A program made the position numbers and the translations under genes. Source: Ancylostoma caninum (taxonomy: Eukaryota; Nematoda; Chromadorea; Rhabditida; Ancylostomatidae). From it: a stretch of 64,000 nucleotides of DNA. The stretch is from positions 4,441,001-4,505,000 of the forward strand of contig JBAJFG010000172.1 in the NCBI GenBank assembly GCA_037903475.1. The letters are read 5' to 3'. This document shows positions 1-13,100 of the stretch, one piece after another; within the stretch, counting starts at the first letter, position 1; the number at the start of each line of letters is the position of its first letter. Under the pieces are notes generated by a model that saw only the letters and a list, made by a program, of their open reading frames with translations, made no database searches and was not told where the DNA came from.

Positions 1-99
1 TTTACGGATGGACACGCAGAGTTTCGTGACATCTAGGAGAGCGCTGGACAAGAAACACTAGTTTGCTCTTTTTTTTTGAGTATTTTTAATCACGTGTAG

Positions 100-940
100 A
101 AATATTGACGTGATAATATACATAGTAATATATGTACTTATAATAACAGTAGAGGTGGAGCGAAATAAAACGAACATCGTGATTTTGTTGGAGTAATACA
201 AAGAGAATAATATGGTATGAAGTAATGGTATAATATATAATGAAATATATGATATAAAAATACAAAATAATATAGCATAAAAATAATGTAATATAATATG
301 ATATAAAAAATATATAATATATAATATATAATATATAATATATAATATATAATATATAATAATAGTAAAGTATAGCGCGATAATATGGTGCAGTAAGCAG
401 TAAAGTTATGGTCTGCAAACATTGTAGTTTTACTGGAGTAATATACATAGTGATGATATAATATACAGTTAGTATATAGTAGTACGTATGCTATATATTG
501 TTACGATCTGTGAATAATTTTAGTGAAATAGAATGACGTACGATATAGTAATAACGTAAGAATATGATGTAGTATTAACGTTATGATCTGCGAACAAACA
601 CTGTAGTTTTACTGGAGTAATTTATGTAGTAATAATATAATACATAGTAATAGTAATGGTAAAACGTAAAATACGATGTAGTAATATTTCAGGATCTGCG
701 AATATTATAATTCTACTGGATAGTATACGTAGTAATAGTATAATATATAATAATACTGAAGGTATAACGTACTAATACGAAGTAGTAAAAATATATGATC
801 TGCGAATATTGTAGTTTTATTGGAATAGTCTACATAGTAATTGTATAATATCAAATACAACGTAGTAATAGTATAGTAATACAAAGTAGTAGTAATGCTA
901 TACTTTCTTACTATTGTAATTTTATTGGAATAATGATACA
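100..940. repeat. AT-rich tandem satellite
   Basis: Very AT-rich block in which the phrase GATCTGCGAATATTGTAG, followed by TTTTACTGGAGTAATA, recurs near 408, 583, 692, 796 and 905 (partial), with diverged spacers of about 105-175 bases made of ATA/TAATA runs. A purer (ATAAT)n run lies near 300-360. Open frames here encode only Tyr/Ile/Leu strings and are not genes. Confidence 0.75.
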
Positions 941-1887
941 ATTTTTTGCCGACAGAAAAGTTTCCACGGTTGTCTAGCTCTTCTTATCCAGAGCCACGCC
1001 TTGCTTATTAAAGGACCCACATCAGAAGCACTGTATTCCTGGGTAGCACTGCCAAATTGAATGCAGACTTCCAGGGTGAGCGACGCTGCAGTGTAATACT
1101 CAAAGGCAGGCGCTGAGATGCGATTTTTTCAGCTATCCCAAGACCTCCCCGGAGCATTTTATTACCGCGCAGGCGGCAAAAACATCGAACGGAAGAAGGT
1201 GCTAGGGAGTCGCGCAACAGAGAAGCAGGCTTGGATTACAGGCGTAGAGCCGCGGAAAAAAATTGAAAAGTTGTCACCCTCTTACTTTTTTTCCTTTTTT
1301 CCACTTTTCTCAGTTTTTTCTTCTTCAGAGAAGAGGGGCAGTATACATAAAATGTTTGTTTTAAAAAACTAGGGCTATATGTTTGGAATCGACAGTATAG
1401 GCATCAGCATGTAAGCGTGAAAAATGCACAAATAATCGATATATCGATCACAAAGAATCTCTGAGACTTACCCATTTATTATTGCATTTAAATCGGATTT
1501 TCCGCGCATTCACCGCTTTGCATGATAAACGATACGGTCGTGACTTGATGACGTGACCAGATTGAGGTTGTTCGATTAGCACCACCTCCTCCATCACTAA
1601 AATGAATCAATCGATATCGCATGATGGAGTAAACATTTTGTAGGGAGAAAGAGATCTTAGAGTAGAGCACCAGCTGTCAAATGGAGCGCTGAGATCCAAA
1701 AAAAAGGAGGAGAATCAGTTCATGGGATAAAAGAGCATAGTCAATGAATCAGCAGTCGTTAAAATTTAAATGAGAAAAAAAAACAAGAAAGAACAAGGCC
1801 CAGTTTCCGTTTCATACTTATTCCTTATACTGAACCCTGATATGAACTAAAGCAGGGACATTCGAGAGCATTCGAAGCAAGTGCTGC

Positions 1888-1993
1888 ATGCATCAGTGAG
1901 ATTACCCAGGGTAAATGTGTCAACACTACACAAACTTACCCAATATTGTCGCGGACATCAACACGTTTACCCTGGGTAATCTCATTGATACAT
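1888..1993. mobile_element. palindromic miniature element, ATTACCCAGGG family
   Basis: Inverted repeat of about 105 bases. The left arm reads ATGCATCAGTGAGATTACCC then AGGGTAAATGTGT. The right arm is its reverse complement (ACACGTTTACCCTGGG, TAATCTCATTGATACAT). There is no coding capacity. It belongs to the same family as 2421-2527, 9925-10023, 21683-21784 and 54904-55010, and is probably a non-autonomous DNA transposon that folds into one long hairpin. Confidence 0.75.
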
Positions 1994-2420
1994 CTTGTCC
2001 AAGCCAAATCATGTAAATAAAGTAGAGCTATCCGGATTAAGCGAATAAGACGAAAAGCGGAAGCACCCGTCCAGGAAACTAAACACTAGTAACGGGATCC
2101 ATAAGCGCCCTGGGGAAGCGCTTCCTGCTCTTCCAGGGTGGACAAGTTTCCAGAACGATATGTGAGATTTGACAACTTATATGGCCACTTGCTGCTGCTG
2201 GCTGAGGTGAAGAAATCGCCAAGATTTGTCTGTTTCTGCCTAGGAAACTCGTCCTTTTTAGGGTGAGTAGGTAGGAACATTTTGTATAGGTTCAACAACA
2301 CGTCTATAAGGGAAATAACCTCAAAATGTAGGTAGGTGGCAGGATTTGTTGGGCGACAGATTAAAAAAAAACGAAAAATCTCAAGAATCTACGACTTTCA
2401 GAAAATGTAACCAGAGGCCG

Positions 2421-2527
2421 CATGCAACATTGAGATTACCCAGGGTAAACTTATTGGCGCCCTCGTTAAAGATGGGTAAAATCATTTGACGTTGGCACGT
2501 TTACCCTGGGTAAACCTAATGATGCAT
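2421..2527. mobile_element. palindromic miniature element, ATTACCCAGGG family
   Basis: Second copy, with arms TTGAGATTACCCAGGGTAAA and TTTACCCTGGGTAA and a short unpaired centre (GGCGCCCTCGTTAAAG). The outer end GATGCATAG matches the GATGCAT-type ends of the other copies. Confidence 0.75.
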
Positions 2528-5409
2528 AGAGATTCAGGGATAAAGCCGCTGTCAGACGGTGAAGCATCAAAAAACCAGTACCAGTGGAGCATGCTGTGCT
2601 TTTTAATCAGCAGATGAATTGAAATGAGTAAAAGCCTTTGAATAACATGAAAAATGGAGCAGATCGAATTAGACGATAGTAATCATGAACTAAGAGGGTA
2701 AATAAGAGCAATGATTTCAGTTACTGGAGAAAAAAAGCAATAACATCCAAAATACCCGATTATTTTGCGAGAAATCTCTGAAGAAATGCAGCCCACGACA
2801 AGTTCCCGTAGTACTAGCAAGCAAATTAGCAGACCAGTCATGGTGAATATGCCGATGATATCAAGTATGACGTGAATTTGTAGAGACAAGTGCATTGTTT
2901 GCAGTTTAGCTCTTTTAAATTTAAAAAGGAAATAGTGACTAAGGGGTTGGTTTAGGAGACCGCCGAACGGGGTAGACTAACACTAGCACTAATACGGTTC
3001 CACTACAGAGAACAAATTAGATATATGTACATCCTTTTGAGACACAAAACTAATACATACTCCTGAAGAAGCCAAAAACACACTATCAAGGACCTATCTA
3101 GAGCATATGCTTTTTGTAGAAAATAGGACGTAATTTCGCAGACTTCCGCATGACCCCCCGAAAATTTACGACTGATAAGAACCCCGATAATCTTTGAATT
3201 TACGAGCACGCCGCGAAAATTGTGCAAAAACCACGTTAATCAGCCGAGTCAGCCGACAAACACGGCGAATTCGCGCAATAAGTCCCAGATTGCATAAATT
3301 CACGAACTCGTTCATAACCGTAAACGCCAGGCCAGCGCGGGACGGGCTGACCTCATAAGGACAAAGAGTGCAGGAATAAGTTGTTCGCTTTAATTCGCTA
3401 CTCTAATCGATCGATACTTATGGATGCTATACACTACCACTACGGGCATACGAGCACGTAGCGGCAGTAATGGGAAGGAACGGTGATGACAGAGAGAGAA
3501 ACACATCGGCGGACCAGCGATACTTAGTCATGGTGGCAGTAAATGGCCATCGCACGGACGGACGTCGCCGCTTCGGGCTTCCGAGGACCGCCCATTTTTT
3601 GTTGGGTTCTTTTGGGAGGAGGCTAGAAAAGTCACATTTCACTGGCTCGATGGAAAACACGAAAATTCGAGCGACATCATGCAAATTTTTAGGTGGTGGT
3701 TATTTAGGGATGGCAAAAAAAAATCTCTTATTATTTTGAAAGAACACAAAACTTACGCTTTTCAATAGTCTTCATGGTATCTATGATTTTTAATGCTCTG
3801 ATTATCGAGTTTTTAGTGAATATAATTATTCTGAAAAAAATCCGGCATACGAACAGTGCTTATTATACCGATATTTTGCATTACGCTTTATCGTGTTAAT
3901 TTTTGTTCTGGTACCATTTTTTGGAATTTTATGTAAACGAACTATTTATATTGTTTTCTTCCTACGAGTGTGAAAAAAAACTTACTCCTTACTGAAAAGC
4001 AATATCAGCCAATAGTGATGACGTTTGTCAAAGCCTCGTTGAGTTACTAGGAGCGAGGGCAAGACAGTTGAGGTCTCAAAACGATATGACAGCTAGTAAA
4101 GATATCAGGTCATGATATCGAGAATAATTAGGGCAAAACACTATGGGAAAATTAAACGAAATAAATGAAATAAATCCTCGTGGATGAATAAGCAGGTCCT
4201 AGTTCTATAGGAGGCAATAATACCAGCAGCACTAGATCGAACCGAAAGAAAGGAAGGCCAGGCAGCGTCTGTAGGGTTGGATGTACAATACAGAAACTTT
4301 ACTGGACGTTATGACCCTGTCTATGAACAGTCGTACGATGTAGCTGGTAAATTAACTGGTTATTAAGGATCGTTGAAATATTATTGTAGAAATAAAATCT
4401 AAAGTTACTCCTAGCAAGCGTGAAGAAAGTATGCATTATACAAAGCTATCTCGGTCGTTAAGTCATGTATTATGTATAGAACATTTTTCGTTGAAACTCC
4501 AACTCTATTTTCCTCGTCTCATACTTATTTAAATCTCTTGAAAACTACACAAGCTATCAATGGAGGTAGAGCAATTGGATCGAATGAAATTAGGAGAGAA
4601 AATTGTGACAGCAGGAATCCTAGCAGTTTCCTAACACGACTTAATGATGAGAAAAGAACCGTCTAAAAACTAAACAATGGGTAGAAATACGGGTTTAAGA
4701 GGGTCCACAAAATATTCATATTCACTCATAAGTGGCAGCTAATTGAGAAAAATCAAGATATGGTTGGACATTTGCCAATAGCGGGATCGTGGAGATCAGG
4801 ATTAAGATGGAGTTAGTCAAGAGTTTAGCAGATCAGCTTAGTTTCGGCAATCATTTTGGGAGAGAAAGGCTACTGTTACCTTTGGAACGTTAGCCCATAA
4901 AAAAGCCGGAGATAGTGAATTTTATTTCAGACGACTTATTGTGAGCTCCTATACGACTTATTGTGAGCTTTATTCGGTAGACCTGAGCGACGTACTGAGG
5001 GCAAAGTGAAAAGTAGCCAGAGCAACAAGGATGAATAGGAGAAAGTAGAAATCCTAGAATGGAATAGACACATGGACGGATAGGAACCTGTGTAGTTTAT
5101 TAGCAAGAAAGTCAATTCTAAGCTGATTTCATCAAAAAAGTGGTGGTTGATTATTGAGCGATTGGGCAGCACTAGGAAGGATAAGAATGTCAAGAGGTCA
5201 TAACAAGCCTTTTCCATTTCAAGGCAGGACTAAGCACAAGCATCAAAAGAAGTATCCATGAAAAAGCAGAAAAAAATTACCTGTCCACACAATAGGTAGC
5301 AAAATCACTAGTAACTCTATGTAATGAGGTAGTAGACGCGTCATTAAGGCGCCGTGTCACATAGCAGAATTTCAGCTTCGGTCGTGTGTGTGGCAGAACT
5401 CGGTCGGTG

Positions 5410-5640
5410 GCGGCTAACTGATGATGACCAGCCCGCCCCGTGAGTCTTTTCGAGTCGAACGGCGTGGATGCGACAATGTGGGCGGGGCCCGCGAGCGGAG
5501 GGATGCCCCGGTGGGCGGGGTCGGGGGGCGAGGGGCGCCGGAGAAAGTCTCCCGATGGACACTCTTATCTTTGCCGCGATGGCTACTGCCTGGAATTAAA
5601 GCGATGCGGAGGAAGAGGAGGATGATAGGGGAGAGATTGG
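5410..5640. other. GC-rich patch without a supported gene
   Basis: The sequence around 5450-5570 is far richer in G+C than its surroundings and is open in several frames on both strands. A plus-strand frame at 5440-5625 ends in a Cys-containing segment (LCRDGYCLELKRC). No matching splice sites or neighbouring exons were found, so open length may simply reflect GC content. It could be a remnant exon or a regulatory CpG-rich patch. Confidence 0.3.
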
Positions 5641-7339
5641 AAAAGAGATTGGGGTGATGAGATTCTTGGAGAGGTGAATGAAAGTGACAGGAAGAGAGGC
5701 TCGAAAGAGTGAAGGCACAAGGCACAGGTGGCAGAATTGTAGCGTGATAAAAGAGAGAGGTCACTCAGGTAAGCAAAATTCAGGTAAGAATTGAATGATT
5801 TTAGCTTAAAAAAAGAAAGTAGAGCTTTTGAATAGAAATATATAGTACCATCAGTGTGGAACCCTGCCTATGAATTCAGGAGAACAATTTCTATTAAATT
5901 TTATGTGCTAGATAATGCTAGATACAACAATTTTTTCACAATTTTTTTCGCCAAATATCAAGTGAATCCCTCAAATATTATAATTTCTGCTCTCTAATCA
6001 AAACTATTGAATGTCTACTCAAATTTTTCTTCCTGAAAAGTCAGGACAACCCAAGATCTTCAAAAATGAAAGCTCAAGAACTATGTGGTTCGAACACCCT
6101 GGCAATTTTCACCCAAGTAGTTGAATCTAGAGGATCACTCCTGTTTCCCAGGACATTGAAGCGTGGTCGACAGTTCTTGTACAATCGTATAGCAGCTTTG
6201 GAGATCTAGAGTTCGCCCAGTAAATTCTCGTGAACATCTGAGAGACTGCAAAGAATTTTTTTTTTCGTTAAACGTCGAACTACTTGGAGTCGGATATAAA
6301 AAGTCCTCCTAGATAATTTCCGGGACATTCCTCAAAATTGCCGTGTCTGTACTCAAGTTTTTCCTCCAAAGAGGTTAACAGAACCTGAAATCCCAGTAAA
6401 TTAAGTTTTGATCAGGGAAATCATATCACAAGGACTTATTCCTCCTAAATACAGGGCAATTCATCTCAATAATTTGAGTTCGTACGTTCAGAAGCGAGGC
6501 AGTAGTTGGAGCATGTGGCCTATTTCTTTAATATCCTTCTGTTTTCCCTCGATTTATGTACTTCTCTATTTTCACTGTTCTTGACTTTTGTTTGTTAAGT
6601 TGGTTGTTGCGCGCCATTACATGGTGTGTTACAAATAAATAATATCCAATACATTTGACCGCGTGATAGAAAACTCAGCGGGTGTATTCCCATTCCCACA
6701 AGCTTTTACCTCCTCTAATATCCATAAGTCATTTATCCACATGTTCATTTCTATGGTGCAATGATGCTATCTTGACAAGAGACAACATCAATCAAGGGTT
6801 GAATAGATCATGAATCGTTATTTTTCCACAACTTTATGCCAGAAGGTTCAAACTTTTTAGTACCCAACTTTTACAATAATTGATGGGTAATTAAGTGTGG
6901 TAATTGTAGTTCAGATCCACTACTTTCATTAATATTTTCTTCCTTTAATTTAATCTTCATATAGCATTAGTCTACCAGGTAGAAATCACCTTCATTTACC
7001 AGGTAGAAATCGACCGGCTAAAGACATCTTGCAGTGAGATGAGTGGATTCATAGATTTCTGGATAAGTTTTTATTGGGAAGGAGAGTAACTAAACCACAT
7101 ATCTGCTGAAGTGAGTTTATCCGACTGGACAAAGCGCGTTGGATTCAGGCCCGGCAGCTTGCAGATACCCAGAAATCCTTTTTCCTTTTCTCCTTTCTGG
7201 GTAAATTGATCAGAGTTCGGTTTTACTGTAGCGCTAAATTTCTCAAGATTCTCTTAAGCATTCGTATGTATATACCTGTGACGGAAGCATGGGAATTTTT
7301 GAAATTACTTAACAATGCAAATAAAGATCTTGTATTAGT

Positions 7340-7357
7340 TAATTTTTGATTGTTTGC

Positions 7358-7400
<43 letters not shown>

Positions 7401-7500
7401 TCTAATATTTTCCGGCTGGGTCCTCAAAACGGCGGAGATCCCACTTTTTTCCCACGCCTCCCCCCGCCCTCTTACTGCGTTCGTCACTGGTACGTACGTA
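7340..7500. repeat. (ATT)n microsatellite plus hAT-like miniature-element end
   Basis: About 14 ATT units (7358-7399) are followed by sequence ending in CTGCGTTCGTCACTGG. The end and the internal phrase GGAGATCCCACTTTTTTCCC match the better-preserved element at 19313-19590, so this is probably a 5'-degraded copy of that family. Confidence 0.55.
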
Positions 7501-9924
7501 CTGCTCACATTTTTCCAGGATACTCAATAATCCCCCGCCTTCGACAGCTTTACAGCTTACCTTAAAGAATAGAGAAGGTAGGCTCATTTCCTATTTTTCA
7601 TGGTTTTTCACCTATAATTTCGACATGTCCACGCTTTTTCTATCAAAGCAGCTCAAGAAGAGGGATCAATAAGTACTTGTAAAGAACCACTATTTTTAAT
7701 CCTGCTGTCAGAAAATTTCTTTTCTCACCTTTCCTTTCCTCAAGAGACTAAGAAAAAAAAAACCAGGAAATCCTATTTGCCAATTGCAAACCAACACATA
7801 TACAAATATGTATCAAAATAGAAGTGTTCAAAGCGTTGTAAAGCATGCGTTTTGTGCTAGTTGTCCGGCTAGCAGTTGCTGACATTGTGCAGTCTGAGAA
7901 AATCACACGAAAACCCGGAAAAACTGTGACTGTGCGCGCACGACGTATGTCACCCCAACTCATCATTCACTCAGTCAATCGTCACCAGTCAACCAGTATT
8001 CGGACGAGTTTCCCACGCCACCGAGCGTCTTACTTTCGGGATGCGGTGGCCATGGGAGAATGGGCGCTCGGATACGGATGCCTGCTGCTATAAAATTCAA
8101 ATATGGATTGTAATTGATTCGTAATGCAGGAGTACAAATGGATTAGGGATTGTACTACTCTGTGACAAGTTTTCCTGATCTAGCTAAGGATTTTTTGGTA
8201 GATTTACCTACTTATTTATTCAATATGCCACCATGGTGTGCCATCCAATACCATGCTCAAAGCTAGAGCCGGCCTGGAAATACTGAATCCAAAAAGAGTA
8301 TTTGAGAATCAGAACTGAAGAGGACATTCCAAAAAGTAAAAAATTTCCAAAGACACTAGCAGAAGAGTCCCGAATAAATGTTGAGATGTGAACAAATTTC
8401 TTCTAGAAACCCTGTGTAATGTAAACATAAGAAGAGTGCACTTCTAGGAATATTTTCGTGGAAATTCTAACGGTTCTTTGGGGTCTTTATGCTCTAGATG
8501 TAAGTTTACACAACGTACAAATTTCACGACAACGAAAAGATACAAAAATTTTCGGAAACAAAAGAAGCTCTGGTGTAGAAGAAGGGAAAACTAAGTATTT
8601 CTGGTATCATCAATGAGCTTTTTCCGGGACCTAAAAGTTTTTCTGGATCAAAAAAGCAGTTTGAATAATAATGGAACCAATTACGTAATTCTTAGTTCAA
8701 ATTCTCTCCATTCATTTGGTTTTATTTATTTACTTACCGAGCCAAAAAATGTGCCATAAAGGTAGGATTCTGCTCATTGTTTTAGTCCGGCAAATGCCTG
8801 GTTCTTATCTGGCGCGTGACCAATTTTTTATTTCGCAGACAAGTCTTTGAAGCGTCGGACGGATCTTTTTGGTGCATCAGGTAAATAAAAAATGAAAAAA
8901 ATTAGTGTAAGCTCTAGTGTTTAATGTTTAAATCTTGCCCTTCCTTGGTTTGAATGTGGTTGCAAATTTCTGACGTTTAGTGCAGTTTATGTAACGTATA
9001 ACTACTCTAAAGTGAAACAAACTAGAGAGAAAATCCGTCCTTCAGGACTCATAAACAATAACCAGTAGTCGCTTGCCATTTCAAGCAATCCCTTGGAAAG
9101 TTTCCCTGGAAATTTCCACAGTTCATCCTTTTCAAACAGAATTTCCAAGACTTCTCATCCCCTCCCCAGTAAAAAATTGAATCGATTTCATGGCGATGAT
9201 TTTACTCATAAACAGCGGCTACTTAAATTCCACCCCTCTAGACCGTCTTCACGGTATTCCGCAACAGATGCGTTTAGGGGCATTCGACCGGTTCGACAGC
9301 TGTGCGGATTGCTACATTTCAGCCTTGAAATAGCATGTCAAACGTGGTGACGCAGTGAAAACAATAAAGCTATTTGAATAATTGCTTTCCTTCTATGCAC
9401 TCACACATTAGCGGCTGTGAAAAATTGGCGCTGGGGATGGGTGGACTTTGAAAATTAGAGCCTGAAAGTCTGGGAAAGAGATTGCACTTTCATGGATGTT
9501 CAATGAATATTGTTAGATTATACTAACAGTACTGAAAAGTTTGAAGCTTCGAAAAAGGAAAACGGTAGAAACACTGCATCTATTCTTCTTATCAGTCTAC
9601 ATGAAAGTTTATTTATTGTTTATTCTTGTAGTGATACGTCGACGTTCAGCATACCAAGGCTATTTAGAGCATGTAATGGTGATGTTTAAGGCACTATAAC
9701 TGAAGTAAATGTTTGAGATTTTTTGCGTCCAGAAGCTCATTGGAAATTAATAAGTTAATGTCGTACATTCGATACACATTGTCAAAATTTCCTTGAAGGT
9801 TCCTCTTCAAGATTCGAAGTGAATAAAGAAAAAAGTCTTTTGCTCAACAAGTTCTAGTGACCCAAATAAATGAATAAGAAAGTTGATAAATCAAATAAAT
9901 AGAAAGAATAAGCGCCAAAGCCGG

Positions 9925-10023
9925 CATGTATCATTGAGATTACCCAGGGTAGAGGTGTTGACCGCCAAAGGGTAAATTTGTTCGCTGTTGACACGCTTAC
10001 GCTGGGTAATCTAAATGATATAT
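9925..10023. mobile_element. palindromic miniature element, ATTACCCAGGG family
   Basis: Third copy: left arm GTATCATTGAGATTACCCAG, right arm ACACGCTTACGCTGGGTAAT. A further degraded half with GAGATTACCC lies immediately downstream (about 10080-10130), suggesting nested or adjacent insertions. Confidence 0.7.
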
Positions 10024-10129
10024 CGGCCCAGATTTGTTAACATACCCAAATTTAAATACTCTTCACCCATACTCATCAACATGTTTATCCATGAGCACGA
10101 GATTACCCATCCCTCCAATGATGCGTCCG

Positions 10130-13100
10130 GGCCAGAACCAATTCTTGGCGTCTGAAATTCAGAGAAAAAAAGTAAAAATTTTGAAAAATCTCTACTAGTT
10201 TTTCCCTTCCTTCCTTGAAGGACGAGAGCTGTAGGTGAAATGTGACTTTTTTCTCCGAAACCCAGGAAATATTAGAAGCCAGCGTTTCAACGATGAAATA
10301 AAGGTGAAATTAAGGGACAAAAAGGTCACATTTCAAAAACGCTGCATCCTGGAAGTACCTGACATTCCTGCTTTAAATCTGCATTGTGTACGCAAGATTA
10401 AGGTCTTTGAAATCGACATTGTTTGGCTAAGCATATGTAAATATTATTATACATACTGTAATCAGTAAAACTCCAAGTGGAGAATGAAAAGAAAAGTCTT
10501 GAATAAACTAGAAGAATAAAAAATCACCGGAAAAACTACACTTGCCCGGTTAAAGTAGCACTCTTGGCGCTACGAAGTTCTTCAATAAAAGCACATTTGA
10601 AGGAGGCTCTTGAGTTTTTCTTTTATTTCTGCGTTGAGGTTGTGTGAACCCTCACGACCTTGAGGAGAATCAGTGAGAATTCGCGAGGTAAAACCCGCGA
10701 AATTGCAAATCGAACTTTCCAGAAATGAAGAACTCGTTCCAGGACTTAGCGTTCATCGCTGGTGAACTGGCCCCTGACAAAGCACAACGATACCCTTGAA
10801 GAACACATGGTAAAAAGATGAATACCGCCGCAGCAGTACGGGGGTATTATCGAAGGCGTAACCAGTTGTTCGGGGGCTGTGTCGATGTGGAATACGTCCC
10901 ACTGAATGGCGACAACCACCTGGAACAGCTTCTTCACGCATAAGTTCACCTGAATAATTTGGCAACCATTGCATTGTGTCAGTGTTTTTCCCCGCAAAAT
11001 GCTCGCAGCTTCGGCGGCGCAATTTGCAGCAGAAACGCAGCAAAAAGCGGCTCGAGATTAGCCGCCTGAAATCTGCACGATCAATCAGGTGCGGCGTTCG
11101 TCAATTTGTCATGGTTCTTTTCGTGAATGCTGAAGCTTGAGGACGACGGTGGCGAAGAAAACCCGCTATACTGCTTTAAAACCGCTGTGTGGAGGGTCCT
11201 GCTGGGGGCGGGGACTATGCGGGGATTGGGAGGACGAGCAGAGCAGGAAAACAACTGCAAGAAGGTTTTTCGGCCCTCTCGGTTGAAAGTATCTAGTAAC
11301 TTGGAAAACAGTGAAGTTAAAAAAGGTAATAATGGGAAAAACGAAAAGAAACATCCAACTTAAACTCTCCTATTCCTACATTCCATAATTGCGTCACCAT
11401 CCAGGTTTTCCACTTTTTGAGTCTCAGCAGAACATTTCAAAAATGTCCATACAGCGGGCGGGGGAATCCTGTGAAAATAGGTGTTTGAAGCAATTTGGCT
11501 GCAAAATGTTTCACAAACTTGATGGCTTCGAAATCCAGCTAGAGACGTTCTGTGCCGGGATTCATGATCGTTTCCAGGAGAGTTCTCGACTTCCCGCTCA
11601 TCTGTACTAGAAGAGTTTGTCCAGCAAAATGTGATCTTTTTCTTATTCCTGCTATGAGTTGTCATCTGTGAGTGAGGAATTTTTTCGGAGTCACAGATGA
11701 CAATAGATCCCACTTTGTCTGGAAGACTCGTCCAGTTTAAGAAGGCGGTTGGCTCTTCCTGAGGATTTTCATGAGTTATGCCGATGGTGCAAGTTTTTAA
11801 TGGTACGTATGGCTAGATACAAGAATAATTCAGCCTCCCAGGTAAGGTTAGCTCACACTCCAAGGAAAAATTTGTTTTATCCGAGTAAAAACTCTGCAAT
11901 GTCCCCTTGCCATGGTGGGACCGGTGTAACCCAACCGCGGACTCCTAACCAATGCTGGTTAAGTAATTCCTGAACGCCTTAAAATTTGAAGGAACACCGC
12001 AGCTCGAGCCCAGATTCCCCTCTCCTGGTTCACACGTAGCACGAAGTTGGCCCCCTATTCGCCACTTTTCCTTTTCCTTTCCCCTGACATTACCTTGGGG
12101 TAAGGTTCTCACCATGAGACCAAAATTGAAAGTAAATATCTACAGATGGCAACAAGATGGTTATGATCGTTTGCTAGGAAAACTCGTCCACTTTGGTCTA
12201 GTGGAAAGTTTAGAGAACCTGTGAGAACGTTCCTTGATTTACGTGACAGCTTAAAGTGACTAGTCGAATTCCAAAATGTTACGAACCATTTTCCCTTTGG
12301 TAGTCACTCTTTTGCTATAATGTTTTTCACAAAAGAAGATAGTCAAAGAAAAGCCACAGAAGGAGAGCGCAGGAAAGCATGCAGGAATTGAGGAGGTGAA
12401 GAGAAAAACAGACAATATGCACGAAAACTAAAATATCTACAGTTCAGGTATAAACTAGGCAAGCACAGAAAAGTTGTTGTGGTGTTCCCGGATTGCTTAT
12501 CCAAAGTGACAACCATCTTAGGAAAGCTCGCACAAGTCCCATGCTGAAGTCGAATATAGACAAGTGTACTGGCTTTATATTGTACCTCGTACTTATCTCA
12601 CCAATAAATATTCTAAAAATCTCGAACGAGAATCAAAATTATTTATTTTATTTTTATTTACTTGATACATCGCAAAGGTGTGCACATCAAAAAACAAAAA
12701 TTTTATAGAACGCTTAAAAAGAAAGTAACGGAGGATCTTCACTGAGGCTTCTGTGACAATCAAGTTATTTTTCATTTCATTTTGTTCATTTCAATTATGC
12801 GAAGGAAATTGAATCAAAGGTGTTCTTGAGGTAACAAATCTGTGTAATGGCTACTCTGATCATCGTGGGCCAAGCATAATCATAAAATGCACATTAGACA
12901 GACGTTTTCCAGTGGAACAAGCAGCAACTGCTGGAGATTTTACAACTTGCAGGTAGCTGGCACTGAAACCTCAGTGATGGCTGTTGTATGACAGAAAACA
13001 GTTGTAATTCTAGTAATGCTGGCTGTGAAATGACAAAAAAATCGAAGATTACTGCTATTTTAACAATGTAGACGTCAGAGGGATTCTTTGGACAGCGAGG

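Larger units (their letters stand above)
951..9900. other. gene-poor region with dispersed repeats
   Basis: I found no exon chain I could support. The region holds two palindromic miniature elements (1888-1993, 2421-2527), a GC-rich patch (5410-5640), an ATT microsatellite joined to a transposon end (7350-7500), and short retrotransposon-like ends with TAAATAAATAA tails read on the minus strand near 8200-8250 and 8720-8760. The remainder (2530-5400, 5650-7340, 7510-8190, 8770-9900) shows nothing recognisable. Confidence 0.5.

Noticed and set aside
86..448. 120-codon Tyr/Ile-rich frame
   Set aside because: Product of the AT-rich satellite; composition is entirely explained by ATA/TAT repeats.
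10746..11043. Two overlapping minus-strand frames with possible small introns
   Set aside because: Candidate acceptors (TTATTCAG) and donors exist, but two frames compete and no family is recognised.
11360..11713. 117-codon minus frame opposed by a 73-codon Cys-containing plus frame (11389-11610)
   Set aside because: Both look moderately protein-like and exclude each other; neither has partner exons.
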